Below, piece after piece: positions 1-10,139 of a DNA stretch of 64,000 bases; position 1 is the first letter of the stretch; each line of letters opens with the position of its first letter. The stretch is taken from contig JBBHKE010001101.1 of assembly GCA_037447655.1 (NCBI GenBank), positions 87,306-151,305 on the forward strand, in the 5' to 3' direction. Origin of the DNA: Zygnema cylindricum. Its lineage: Eukaryota; Streptophyta; Zygnematophyceae; Zygnematales; Zygnemataceae. A program made the position numbers and the translations under genes. The notes below the pieces were generated by a model that saw only the letters and a program-made list of their open reading frames with translations, searched no databases and was not told the DNA's origin.

Positions 1-902
1 TTTGCTTTAAAGTGATGCTTAGGGTTTGGTACAATTGCAATTGCAGCTTGATTATCACAAAATATATTTTGCACTCCATTCTTTATATATCCAAGTTCTT
101 GAAGCAAAGATTTCACCCACATTAATTCTTTCACAAACGAACAAGAGGTTATATACTCAACCTCCATGGTGGATTGAGCAATCACCTTTTGTTGCTTTCT
201 GCTCCAACAACAAGCCCCATTCCCAACATAAAACACATATCCAGATGTACACCTCCTCATCGGAGCATCCACATAACTACCATCACTCGAAGTGGTGATG
301 TTAGTTTTATCCAATCCCAAATGCAACCTCAGATCTCTTTTTCATATCAAGTATCGCATGAACCTTTTGGCCGCTTCCCAATCTTTCTTCCGAGGATCAT
401 TCAGACTCCTACTTCATATCATACGAGGTGTTGCTTTATGAGGACAATATAGTTCATAAAGTTGATCAAATTACCGACAACCTGTTTGTACGGAATAGTT
501 TGCATAAACTTGCTTTCCTCAGATCCTAACTCATTATCCAAGATCAAGACTCCCTCTTTTAAGATCCCTTCATTTTTTTTTTATATCCATTGGAGTTGTA
601 CAACTATTTTTTTTATCCATTTGAAAATTTTCAAAAATATTTCCTATTGTTTGCTTTTGAGCTAGTCTAATTGTTTTCTTCTCTCTATCCCTCTCCATCT
701 GAATTCCCAAAATGTTTTTTGCCTCTCCAAAGTCCTTCATTTCAAATCTACTCTTAAGATCCTTTTTCAACCATTAATTTTATTTATTGATTTTCTCAAA
801 ACAAGCAAATCATCAATATAGATGGTAATGAAAATTATACCTTCCTCGTTCTCAAATAAATAGATGGAATGATCCGAATTGTTTGGATATATCCCAAACT
901 CG

Positions 903-1445
903 TCAAAACTCGTCCAGCTTCTTGTTCCATTGGGGTGGAGCTTGCTTTAGTCCATAAAGAGACTTTATCAATCTACACACCTTTCTTTTTTCTCCTTTTT
1001 CCACAAATCCTTCCGATTGTCGCATGAAGATCTCTTCTTCTAATTCTCCATGTAAGAAAGCGGTTTTGATATTTATCTGGTACACTTCTATATCTTCCAG
1101 TGTCGGTCGACTAAGTAGAATCCGGGTGGAGGGAAATGTAACAACCGGAGCTAAGGTCTCATTATAATCGATTCCCTCCTTCTGTGTGAACCCCTTTGCC
1201 ACTAATCCGGCCTTGTATCGCTCGATAGTATTATCTGGATTGAGTTTCAACTTAAATACCCACTTGCATCTTATCGGCTTTCTATCTAGAGGACAATCCA
1301 GTAGCTCCCATGTGTTTGCTTCCATAATGGAAGCCATCTCATCATTAATGGATGTAATCCATCTACTACGTTCTAGACTATTAATTGCTTCCGAGTAAGT
1401 CTGGGGTTTGCTTAAATGTGACATCTTAGTTACCTTGTTGTTCAC
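903..1445 (-). pseudogene. Element A reverse transcriptase fragment
   Basis: An open stretch of about 180 residues with the conserved copia reverse-transcriptase start: ITSINDEMASIMEANTWELL, then CKWVFKLKLNPDNTIERYKA, then LVAKGFTQKEGIDYNETLAPVV, AFLHGELEEEIFMRQ and SLYGLKQAPPQWNKKLDEF. In the family this domain copies element RNA into DNA inside virus-like particles. The YVDD active-site part that should follow is missing from this frame; the downstream sequence (about 570-900) holds only degraded pieces such as LGIQMERDREKK. It is therefore a dead copy. The annotated coordinates are the open frame and not a functional gene. Confidence 0.85.
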
Positions 1446-2477
1446 TTATCTCTTTTGAATTCTCTTGCTGCTTGTCGTTCCTCTTTCAAAATCCAATGTC
1501 GGAATGGAGGGTAATATCGCATTTCCCCGGAAGACTTCGTCTACTCCCCTATCTGTGGAGTCCATCTCCGGACGTTCATCATCCATTTCCGGTCTTTTCT
1601 CGTTTTCTTCATGGGTTTGAAACGGAAGCTGTGACTTCAAGAGAGGGTCACTCTCTGTCACATTTTTCTCTTCATCTGCAAGGTCAGGCTGAACCGAAGT
1701 TTGGTTAGAAGAATCTTAATCAAACTCATTTTCGGATTTCATTCTAATTCTAACTGGTTTAGTGTATTTAAAGGGATCTATGGACTTTCCTTCATCCATG
1801 ATTGCCAAGTGTTTTACTAAAATGATGTCTTCTCTTTCGAGATCATAAACTGTATATCCTTTTACATTTTCATCATGCCCAAGTCGGAATCCCAACTTTT
1901 CCCTTGTATGTAACATCGAATCAAATTTTTATGTGTTTAGACTAAACACTTACTTCCAAACACCTTTTAGCGTAAAATAATAGGTTTTCTCCCGGTCCAT
2001 CTTTCATGAGGTGTTTGTCTTTTAAGTGCCGAGGTAAGGACTATATTTTTTTGAGAAAGTTAGCACAATTCATAGCTTCTGTCCTGAAGATTTTTCTATC
2101 TTTTTATTCGACGACATACTATGGGCACTATCACTTAATATCCGATTTAGTCTCTTGGCTACATTGTCATGTTCTGGGTTCTTTGGAACAGACTATTGGT
2201 GTTGAACCCTTCCTCTTTCAAAAAATCCTCAAACTTATTAGAAGTGTATTCCCCCCTATTATCACTCCTATTTAAAATAAGCCGAAGCCTCAGGTTTATT
2301 TTTCAAGAAATATACTCTACAGTATCTAGACTAATTATCAGTGATAGTAAGCATAAATCATTTTTCTCCAACTAATGGCACTTTGGCCGGTCCCCATATG
2401 TCAGTATTAACCAGATGTAAGACCTTATCACCCTTATATGTTGCGGTTTTCGAGAGAGGCAATCTGTGGGCTTTACC

Positions 2478-2702
2478 CTAAGCACATCCACTACAATCAT
2501 CTAAGGTCTCATTATCTCCAAAATATATTCCCTCATCTACACCCATTTTCTTCATTTCTTTCAATCTATCTAGATCCACATGTCCCAATCTTTTATGCCA
2601 CATCATCAAATCACTTACAGTAGCATAGTAAACTCTCGTCTTTCCATTACTCCAATTTAGCCGAAACATTCTTTGGCTACCCTTTTCAGTTGTAAATGAC
2701 AA
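2478..2702 (-). pseudogene. Element A GAG-pre-integrase zinc region
   Basis: About 74 residues with MMWHKRLGHVDLDRLKEMKK and a closing DDCSGCA, the HHCC zinc-binding module that precedes the copia integrase core. The matching D-element copy (17575 onward, MIWHKQLGHVNLDKLREIKK) shows the two belong to one family. No intact integrase core follows. Confidence 0.8.
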
Positions 2703-2784
2703 TTCATTCTCATAGCTAGCAACAAAGACTCATTTCTTCGTACTAGTGACAAAGCCCTTATCATTTAAGGCCGACGTAGAGATA

Positions 2785-2789
2785 AGATT
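2785..2789. repeat. Target-site duplication of element B, left copy (AGATT)
   Basis: The five bases AGATT directly before the plus-strand TGTTG terminus of B recur at 8525-8529 directly after its other end. A 5-bp duplication is the normal signature of copia integrase. It shows that B entered element A as one complete unit. Confidence 0.9.
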
Positions 2790-3604
2790 TGTTGATTTGA
2801 GGCAACCGGTGACCCAGAGGAGGAAGAAGAAGCACCAGCCGTTGCCATAATATTCAGATTACAAAAGAGGAAACTCTCACGGAAACCACAAAAAGACCGA
2901 CTTCACAATGAAGCCCCAAGCAAACCAGACACACACTAGGTCTGCAAATTTGCCACAATATAAACAGTATAACAAAGAATTCACATGCAGAATTTCACAG
3001 GGTTCTGCCAAAAGATCACAATGATCTTGCAATTCAAAAAGACACAAAAACTGCTTCGCAGTTTTCCATTCACTGAAATCCTAACTCCAAAATATTCTAA
3101 GTCCTACATATACAAAGTGAACCTACAGCTGATCTACACCGTACCACAACTACCGCGGTGTGTCGGTACACTAAACATTAATCAAACTAAACCCCGCCAT
3201 CTACCGTACAAGTATTTACATCAATCCTTAACCCTAGCCACTGCTAAAGTACGCAGTCAAAGTTAGTCTGCTGAAATGACGGCTCGGTCAATTTCTCTTC
3301 CAAAAATGACGGCGAACTCCGTCCGCCGTCCGCGTATTCATTCATCACCAAAGATGAACCTCCACGTGTAAATCTGGTCCCTCAAGTAAATATGTACTTT
3401 GTCAACCAACTCAACCAAGCTTGACTTCCCCACGGACCGACACGTGTACATAGAGTGTACCAAATCTGTGAACTCCCTTTGGAGTTACATACCACACCAC
3501 ATCTTGTCTACGTCAACTCATTTTGTACATAAAAACCGACTAAGTTTAGACTCTCTTTCTCACACACGAGATATAGAGAGGACTAAAGGTTTCCAAAACC
3601 AACA
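2790..3604 (-). repeat. Element B 3' LTR (815 bp), carrying a copy of the Gag start
   Basis: Matches 7777-8524 over its whole length apart from about 67 extra bases near 3320-3390. It starts TGTTGG and ends CAACA in element orientation. The last 59 bases contain ATG (minus, 2846-2848) and an open frame of 19 codons plus two bases, the same as in the 5' LTR. This shows that the Gag start codon is part of the LTR itself and not of the internal region. Confidence 0.9.
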
Positions 3605-3627
3605 CTCCTCTAAACCTTTAGACTCTC

Positions 3628-4432
3628 TCACACACTAAGTCCACATGCCTCTCTACAAAACTTCAACTTAGGTGCAGGTAAAGGCTTAGTCATCATATCT
3701 GCTACCATCATCTCATCCGGCAAATAACTGAGTTTTAAAATTATGTTCACCACGGTCTCTCTTACAAAATGCAACTTTATATCAATATGCTTGCTTTTGA
3801 AGTGATGACTTCGGTTAGATGCAATCGCTATAGCAGCTTCGTTGTCACACCACACTATTTGAGGTCCAGATTGCATAAACGTGAAGTTTTTGAAGGAGAG
3901 ACTTTACCCAAAGTAACCCCTTGACAACTGAGTTGGCTGCCATGTATTCAGCCTCCATTGTAGACTGAGCTGTGACTTTCTGAAGCTTGCTGCTCCAGCA
4001 ACATGTTCCACTTCCGATCTTTAGAATGAATTCGGTGGTGGAGCGCCGGCTTGGCATGTCCCCGTAGCTCGCATTGCTCCAAGTATGAATCTTGACCTCT
4101 TCTCCACCGAGAGCGAGTCGTAGATTGCGTGTCCCTGCAAGATACCGAAGGACCTTCTTCGCTGCCTCCCAATCCGATCTCCTCGGATTTTGTAAACTCT
4201 GGCTTAGAGCACCAACGGCAGCCGCGATGTCCGGGCGTGTGCAGTTCATGAAGTAGATTAGGCTACCAACAATCCGACGATATGGAATGGCAGCCATAGA
4301 ATCTGCCTCCCCTGATTCCAAGGTGTCATCAAAAATGACTCCTCCCTCGGTCTCTATGCCTTCCACCTTTTGCTTGAATTCCATGGGGGTGGCACTTCCC
4401 TTTGCCTCTGCCATGCCAAACTTCTCAAGCAT
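3628..4432 (-). pseudogene. Element B C-terminal reverse transcriptase and RNase H
   Basis: Two overlapping frames (3845-4432 and 3628-3876) make up the copia RNase H. Visible parts are PYRRIVGSLIYFMNCTRPDI, WEAAKKVLRYLAGTRNLRL, the catalytic-region sequence WSNASYGDMPSRRSTTEF (D of the usual WSDAS replaced by N), QSTMEAEYMA, VWCDNEAAIAIA, KHIDIKLHFVRE and the usual end MVADMMTKPLPAPKLKFCRE. RNase H degrades the RNA strand during reverse transcription. A frameshift lies near 3870, and a stop codon at 4457-4459 separates this part from the upstream reverse transcriptase in the same frame. Confidence 0.85.
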
Positions 4433-4456
4433 ATTCCCAATCGCTTCCTGTTGTGT

Positions 4457-6118
4457 TTAATAGATTATTCTCTTATCTCTATCCCTTTCTACCTGAATCC
4501 CGAGAATATACTTAGCCTCTCCTAAATCTTTCATCTCAAATCTCGAATTCAATGCTGCCTTTATTTTCTTAATCTCATTTAATGACTTACTCAATAGCAG
4601 CAAATCATCTACATACACAGCAATGTAAATAGTCCCATGTTCCCCTTCCATAACATAGACTGAGTGATCTGAACTAATCCTCACAAAATCGAGACCAGTT
4701 AGAAACTCATCTAATTTTAGATTCCACTGAAGTGGAGCTTGCTTCACATCGTACAAAGATTTCAACAGCTTACAGACCAAATTTTCTTTTCCGGTCTCTG
4801 CATACATTTCCGGTTGCCTCATATAAATCACTTCCTCTAAATCTCCATGCAAGAAAGCTGTCTTCACATCCATTTGATGGAGTTCCATATCCTCAATGGC
4901 TGCTAAAGACAAAAGAATTCTAATAGTTGGAAACCGGACAACCGGAGAGAAAGTCTCCTCATAGTCAATTCCCTCCTTCTGACTATACCTTTTTGCAACA
5001 AGGCGAGCCTTATATCTTTCAATAGAATTATCTGGATTTAGCTTAACTTTAAAAACCCACTTACAACCAATAGCCTTTCGATCCGGCGGAAACTCCACAA
5101 GTTCCCAAGTTTGAGCCTCCAGTATCGATCGCATTTCATCATTTGCCGCAGAGATCCATTGATCCTTTTCCGAGGCTGAAAATGCGTGTTGTATGGTGAC
5201 TGGCTCCATTGTGGTTGCAGAAAATAGGGCATGTTCCGCCGGTTCACCTCGCACGCTGCTGCTTTGCCTTCTTCCCCCCGGAAAATCTGAGGCTGGAACT
5301 GTTGGATCCCTAAGCTGCGGCCAAGGAGGAGGAGGAGGAGGAGGAGGAGGAGGAGGAGGATGAGGAGGAGGAGGAGGAGGAGGAGGAGGAGGAGGAGGAG
5401 GAGGAGGAGGAGGAGCTTGCTGTACAGGTTGAACAACTGGAATGACCGGAGTAGGAATAAAGAAAGAACTTGTGAAAGAGGAAAGAGGAACATTTTCAAA
5501 AATTACATATTCTTGATTTTTGGCATTTTTCTCAAAATCTGTCATGCCAAAAACATCGACCGATTGACTTTCTTCCTTAACCTGAATATTCCTAGCAACC
5601 TGAAGAGTTTTCCTGTCTGGGTTGTAAACTCTATAGCCTACTAACTCATCAGCATAACCCATAAAAATTCCCGGGACAGATTTTGGATGAAGCTTAGAAA
5701 TAGGAAGATTATCCAAAAAAAGACATTTACCACCAAAAACCCGAAAGTGACTTACATTGGGTTTCTTTCCTGTCCACATTTCATAAGGTGTCTTCCCTTT
5801 TAACGCCTTAGTTTCTATTCTATTCGTTATATAAGATGCACAAGAGAAAGCCTCACCCCAAAACTTGAAATCTATCCCTTTATCCAACATCATAGATTTT
5901 GCACTCTCCGTTAAAGTCCGGTTAAGTCTTTCGGATACTCCGTTTTGCTCCGGAGTATAGGGAACCGTGAACTGAAGAATATGCCGTGTTCCTTTAAATA
6001 ATCCGAGAATGCATTCGAAATATATTCTCCCCCGTTGTCGGACCGAAGAGAGAGAATCGGCTTTCGTGAAGCTTTTCCGCCCACGTTCGGAAATGTTTGA
6101 AGTGAGTGAACACTTCAC
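4457..6118 (-). pseudogene. Element B integrase C-terminus and reverse transcriptase
   Basis: A 553-residue open frame. After a few out-of-frame residues it enters the integrase end (VPYTPEQNGVSERLNRTL, then YITNRIETKALKGKTPYEMW), a linker with a long proline tract, and a full copia reverse transcriptase: WISAANDEMRSILEAQTWEL, CKWVFKVKLNPDNSIERYKA, AFLHGDLEEVIYMRQPE and the catalytic IAVYVDDLLLLS. It ends at a stop just after LGIQVERDRDK, where relatives continue. The integrase core preceding PYTPEQNG is frameshifted around 6020-6075. The YVDD box is intact, so most of the polymerase domain is undamaged. Confidence 0.88.
5325..5414 (-). repeat. (CCT)n trinucleotide tract coding for polyproline in element B
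   Basis: About 30 repeats of GGA on the plus strand (one TGA unit at about 5360) read as CCT proline codons in the polyprotein frame. They encode an almost uninterrupted proline run with one histidine between integrase and reverse transcriptase. Such a tract is prone to length change and, in a polyprotein, would act as a stiff linker. Confidence 0.9.
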
Positions 6119-6218
6119 TCTTCTCCTTCATGAAGTAAACTCGGCTGTACCGCGAGAAGTCATCCGTAAATGTAACTAGAAACCAGTTGCCACTAAGGGG
6201 AGGGACTTTAGACGGTCC

Positions 6219-7835
6219 TCACACGTCCGAATGAATAATTTGCAACAAATCCGTAGCCCGGTTATCCGCGGTTTGAGGTAGGGGCAGCTTGTGAAGCTTC
6301 CCTAAAGCACAACCATCACATACATGAGAATCTTTTTGTCCTAATATGACCCCATCTATCATTTTGTGTTTCACCATTTTATCAAGTTTTTTGTGATGAA
6401 CATGACCGAGCCTCTTATGCCACAAAACATTTTCCGGAATGACACTTGAGTATGCAAAGTCAATTTCACTAGCCAAGTCCATCCGGTACAACAAGTTTGG
6501 GCCTCTAGTTCCTACCAAAGCTACTCTCCCATCTTTGTTTACTACCTTCTTCCCATTCTTTTGCAAAATTTCAAATCCTTTCATTTCAGCCACAGAAGTG
6601 GAAAACAAATTTTTCTTAAACTTTGGAATATAGAGAACATCATGTAACGTTCTCTTTACAATCTGACCATTAATGTCACATGCTAACTCCACGCTTCCCT
6701 TTGCCGTAGCCTCCACACCGCTATCATCCGCGTAGTAGATTCGACGAGTCGGAATCGGAGTAAGGGTTTTGAAGTAAGCCCGGTTGCCGCACATGTGGGA
6801 AGAGCACCCGGAGTCCATAATCCATCCATTGTCTTGAGGCCCCTCCATGAGATCTTTTGCAAGTGCAAAGAACTCATCATCTTCTGATTGCGGAAATCTG
6901 ACCACATCATCTTTTTCCCCCAAAAATTCGTCTTGTGGCGTCTCATCAAATGCAAGGAACGCCGCATTTTTCACCGGCTGTTTTGGTGTTGACCCATTTG
7001 AAGGTGGTTCCTCCGATCGCACCTTCCATCCCGCACGGTATATTCCTGTTTCACACGCTTTTATAAATGCTGGGCACAGCCGGAAAACATGACCTTGACC
7101 GAAGCAATAGACACACCTATCATATTGCCTATAATTAGGATTAGGGGTAAAGTTCCTATTTCCGGAAAATCCAGCCTGCCTATATGTCTGAGCATTGTAC
7201 GCTACCGCTGATTTTCCACCATTCAATGCTATCTGAGTTGCCTCTTCCTCTAGAATGTAAGCTTCAGCTACGGTTATATTCCATCTAGCCTTCTCCAACC
7301 TTTTCATTTGTTCCGCGGCTCCTTTATATTCAGCAGGAAGCCCTCTCATTAAAATCATAGCTTGATGATAGGGAGGAAAATTCCCCCCGGAACATGCATT
7401 TTCCGACAGCAAAAGCTTCAAGCCATTACAATAGGAGTTCATATCACCCCCGGTATACTTATAATCCCAAATTTTCCCAGCAGTTATAACCTCATTCTGC
7501 TCACTAGCTAGGACATATGACTCCCGTAAGGCCTTCCATATATCAGATGCTTTAGAGATATTGATATATGTCATGTTCAGATCTTCGGACAGGAGTAGTT
7601 TGAGAACATGCAATGCATCCTCATTTTTCTTTTCAAAATCAGAATCCGTATCCGGAAGAACACCGGAAATCACATCATACAATCTCACTTGCTTAAGGTA
7701 AGACTTAGTCAAATCCGCCCAATATAAATATTTTTGGCCATTAAACACCGGGATCCGTGAGGGTGGGCCCGTAACCTGTTGATTTGAGGCAACCGGTGAC
7801 CCAGAGGAGGAAGAAGAAGCACCAGCCGTTGCCAT
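6219..7835 (-). pseudogene. Element B Gag, protease and pre-integrase frame (538 residues)
   Basis: Gag starts at the ATG at 7835, inside the LTR. Its first 19 codons and two bases of the next lie in the LTR; the next residues, QVTGPP, are encoded by the LTR edge and the primer-binding site. Then follow VFNGQKYLYWADLTKSYL and the retrotransposon Gag region, a CX2CX4HX4C zinc knuckle (CVYCFGQGHVFRLC, about residue 242), the aspartic protease motif WIMDSGCSSHMC (about residue 340) and the pre-integrase LWHKRLGHVHHKKLDKM (about residue 470). Gag packages the RNA and protease cuts the polyprotein. The frame ends at a stop just after LLQIIHSDV, where related elements continue into integrase; one base change would explain it. 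Confidence 0.88.
7764..7776 (-). promoter_or_regulatory. Primer-binding site of element B (half-tRNA-iMet type)
   Basis: Immediately after the CAACA end of the 5' LTR the minus strand reads GGTTACGGGCCCA. It is complementary, with one mismatch, to the anticodon-stem region of eukaryotic initiator tRNA-Met, which contains TGGGCCCATAACC. Drosophila copia has this kind of site and is primed by a cleaved tRNA half. Here the site is translated as part of Gag (V-T-G-P). Confidence 0.8.
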
Positions 7836-8524
7836 AATATTCAGATTACAAAAGAGGAAACTCTACGGAAACCACAAAAAGACTGACTTCACAATGAAGC
7901 CCCAATCAAACCAGACACACACTAGGTCTACAAATTTGCCACAATATAAATAGTATAACAAAGAATTCACACGCGGAATTTCAAAGGGTTGTGCCAAAAG
8001 ATCACAATGATCTTGCAATTCAAAAAGACACAAAAACTGCTTCGCGGTTTTCCATTCACTGAAATCCTAACTCCAAAATATTCTAAGTCCTACATATACA
8101 AAGTGAACCTACAGCTGATCTACACCGTACCACAACTACCGTGGTGTGTCGGTACACTAAATATTAATCAAACTAAACCCCGCCATCTACCGTACAAGTA
8201 TTTACATCAATCCTTAACCCTAGCCACTGCTAAAGTACGCAGTCAAAGTTAGTCTGCTGAAATGACGGCTCGGTCAATATTTCTCTTCCAAAAATGACGG
8301 CGAACTCCGTCCGCCGTTTTGTCAACGAACTCAACCAAGCTTGACTTCCCCACGGACGGACACGTGTACATAGAGTGTACCAAATCTGTGAACTCCCTTT
8401 GGAGTTACATACCACACCACATCTTTTCTACGTCAACTCATTTTGTACACAAAAACCGACTAAGTCTAGACTCTCTTTCTCACACACGAGATATAGAGAG
8501 GATTAAAGGTTTCCAAAACCAACA
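7777..8524 (-). repeat. Element B 5' LTR (748 bp)
   Basis: Starts TGTTGG at 8524 and ends CAACA at 7777 in element orientation. It lacks about 67 bp present in the 3' LTR at about 3320-3390 and otherwise matches closely. It contains the Gag ATG at 7835, so transcription start, leader and the first codons of Gag all come from the LTR. The solo LTR at 19963-21024 begins with nearly the same 35 bases. Confidence 0.9.
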
Positions 8525-8646
8525 AGATTCTTGTTCAACTCTGGGATAAAAAGAACATTAGAGAAAGTGACTATGGATGTCTTACCAACAACTAAGACTT
8601 TCAGATCCACAAATCCCACTAAATTAGTGGTTACTATTCTCCTATC
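8525..8646 (-). mobile_element. Element A fragment between the B and C insertions
   Basis: The right copy of the AGATT duplication (8525-8529) is followed by 117 bp of element A. On the minus strand it reads through the protease-to-pre-integrase linker (a piece like VVTTNLVGFVDLKVLVV, then LFIPELNK). It ends at CTATC (8642-8646), the left target duplication of element C. The two elements entered the same host copy 117 bp apart, in opposite orientations. Confidence 0.85.
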
Positions 8647-9318
8647 TATTGAAAAGTAAGCTTTAGTAAGTCTTCGAAATTAGAGTCTAGGACTTCAAAT
8701 ATTTTTGGACCACCAACTATTAAATATAAGCTATATTTGTAGTGGATTTTTTAGTATCTACTCGAGTAGTTATCTTTGAGTAAATTAGTGTGCACGACCA
8801 CCTATGAATGTAGACGTGATAAATATCTCACGGATATTTAGGGTGTAGATATTGCTACTAGACAATTCTGGTCTAAGTATTTAGATTTTTGTCAGTAAAT
8901 TTTTAGGTGAACCTTCTACAAACGTTTTAGATGTTTTCTAGATCTTTTGAGTATTTAGTTCAATTAGACACAATCAGTTGATATAGAATTTTCATTCTAC
9001 ACAGAGTTAAGGAAATGAAAGCACTAAGTGCACTTTAAGTTGTGTTATGTTCTATTGTGCTCGATTTGGCGGTGGTATATGTTTGTCGTGTGAAAGACAT
9101 CTTTCATTTGGAGTTACATATCTTACACTATAGATCTAGTCTATTAGGCATTTCTCTTTGGGTTTGCTTCTGCTGTCATGTTTATTGGTGGCTCAATCCC
9201 TTCGGGCGCAAGTGCTTCTCCATGCACCTGCTGCTGGGACGAATATACCAGCTGGTGCGAGTGAGACGCCGAGTGCTAGTGGATCAAAATCAAGTCAAGG
9301 TGCCCATGACCTTCAACA
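8647..9318 (+). repeat. Element C 5' LTR (672 bp)
   Basis: Begins TATTGAAAAG and ends CTTCAACA, matching the 3' LTR at 13422-14218. The Gag ATG (9178-9180) lies 139 bases before the LTR end. This copy has one base more than the 3' LTR around 9225, so its Gag frame is shifted. Confidence 0.88.
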
Positions 9319-10019
9319 GGTTATGGGCCCACCGCCTAAATTGCCTTTTTTTGATGGAACGGACTACTTATACTAGGAAGATATGTTGAGCTCATATTTC
9401 GAGGAGAGGGACTTGTCACCCATTGTGGAAGGAATTGTTGATGTGACTGCACCAGATTGGAGAAAGAAGAATCTCCGCTGCCTCAACGTCTTGAAGCAGT
9501 TAATGACAAAAGAGTTGGTAATGTCGTATCTTGATATGAAGTAAGCCTCTAAAGTTTGGTTTAGTATACGTGCTATGTATGTTCAACTAGATGTTAATGT
9601 CCAGACTAACATAGCCACTCAAATTTTTGAATTTAAGTATTCTGGAGGTAGTATGTCACATCATTGTCATGCTATGAAAAGGTTGTTCCTTCAGAGTACG
9701 AGTGCAGGTTGGGATTTTTCACCACCTCAACAGGCTATGTTGTTGATGAGAACTCTGCCTGATGAATATAAGGGAGCCATGGATAGGCTTAGGGCTCTTC
9801 CACAACGTCATGGAATATAGCGTTAGGAATTCAGTTTATTTTAAGCGAAAAAGCTAACCAGATTTCACAAAGAGGTAGTAGTAAGTTTTTGCACGCACTA
9901 GCTAACCAGTTTTCAGACTTTAACAATGGAAGTGGCAGTGGCAAAGGTAGTGGCCCTAGAAGGTCACCTTTAACTTGCTATTACTGTGATGAGTAAGGGC
10001 ATGATTTCAGAATATGTAA
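9178..10019 (+). pseudogene. Element C Gag remnant
   Basis: Begins in the LTR, then reads HDLQQVMGPPPKLPFFDGTD across the LTR end and primer-binding site, the same layout as element B. Downstream pieces include SGGSMSHHCHAMKRLFLQST and QQAMLLMRTLPDEYKGAMDR, which align with the B Gag (YHQAMILMRGLPAEYKGAAE). A zinc-knuckle remnant lies at about 9979-10018, with a stop codon inside it. The frame is interrupted several times, including a stop at 9375. Confidence 0.8.
9319..9331 (+). promoter_or_regulatory. Primer-binding site of element C (half-tRNA-iMet type, perfect)
   Basis: The bases GGTTATGGGCCCA follow the CAACA LTR end with no spacer. They are the exact complement of TGGGCCCATAACC in the anticodon arm of initiator tRNA-Met and match the known copia site. 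They are read in frame as V-M-G-P of Gag. Confidence 0.85.
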
Positions 10020-10139
10020 TGCCTACAAGAGAGCGAAAGCCGCAAAAAAAAATTTCGCTCTAGTTCCGACGAAAGCCATGTTCGTTCTCAAACAGGTGGA
10101 CAACCATCTGCTCTCTTCAACAAATTTAAGAACGAAGAG

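Larger units (their letters stand above)
1..2789 (-). mobile_element. Copia element A, 3' part (integrase to RNase H), truncated by window edge
   Basis: This is the downstream part of a decayed Ty1/copia polyprotein read on the minus strand. The order is pre-integrase zinc region (about 2478-2702), integrase remnants (about 1700-2400), reverse transcriptase (903-1445) and RNase H remnants (about 1-800), all broken by stops and frameshifts. The element is cut at 2789 by insertion of element B; its reading resumes at 8530-8646 and, after element C, at 14224. Across the B insertion the minus-strand frame joins a piece ending in PELNK to one starting NLISTS, the usual linker after the protease. 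The family matches element D, with shared gag and protease-linker wording. The 3' LTR lies outside the window. Confidence 0.85.
2790..8524 (-). mobile_element. Copia element B, complete LTR retrotransposon nested in element A
   Basis: A 5735-bp minus-strand element bounded by TGTTG/CAACA termini and perfect AGATT target duplications. In coding order it holds the 5' LTR (7777-8524), a primer-binding site (7764-7776), gag-protease-pre-integrase (6219-7832), integrase and reverse transcriptase (4457-6118), RNase H (3628-4432), a purine tract (3605-3614, CTCCTCTAAA on plus) and the 3' LTR (2790-3604). The polyprotein carries one in-frame stop at 6219, a frameshift in the integrase core, one stop at 4457 and a frameshift in RNase H, so it looks recently dead. 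By my reading the LTRs differ at about 20 positions plus one 60-70 bp gap. Gag begins inside the LTR. Confidence 0.92.

Noticed and set aside
5038-5499. 153-residue minus-strand frame with a poly-leucine run
   Set aside because: It is a shifted reading of the CCT repeat inside the element B polyprotein.
9042-9389. 115-residue plus-strand frame in the element C LTR
   Set aside because: It is out of phase with Gag; the Gag reading is in the other frame and begins at the LTR ATG.
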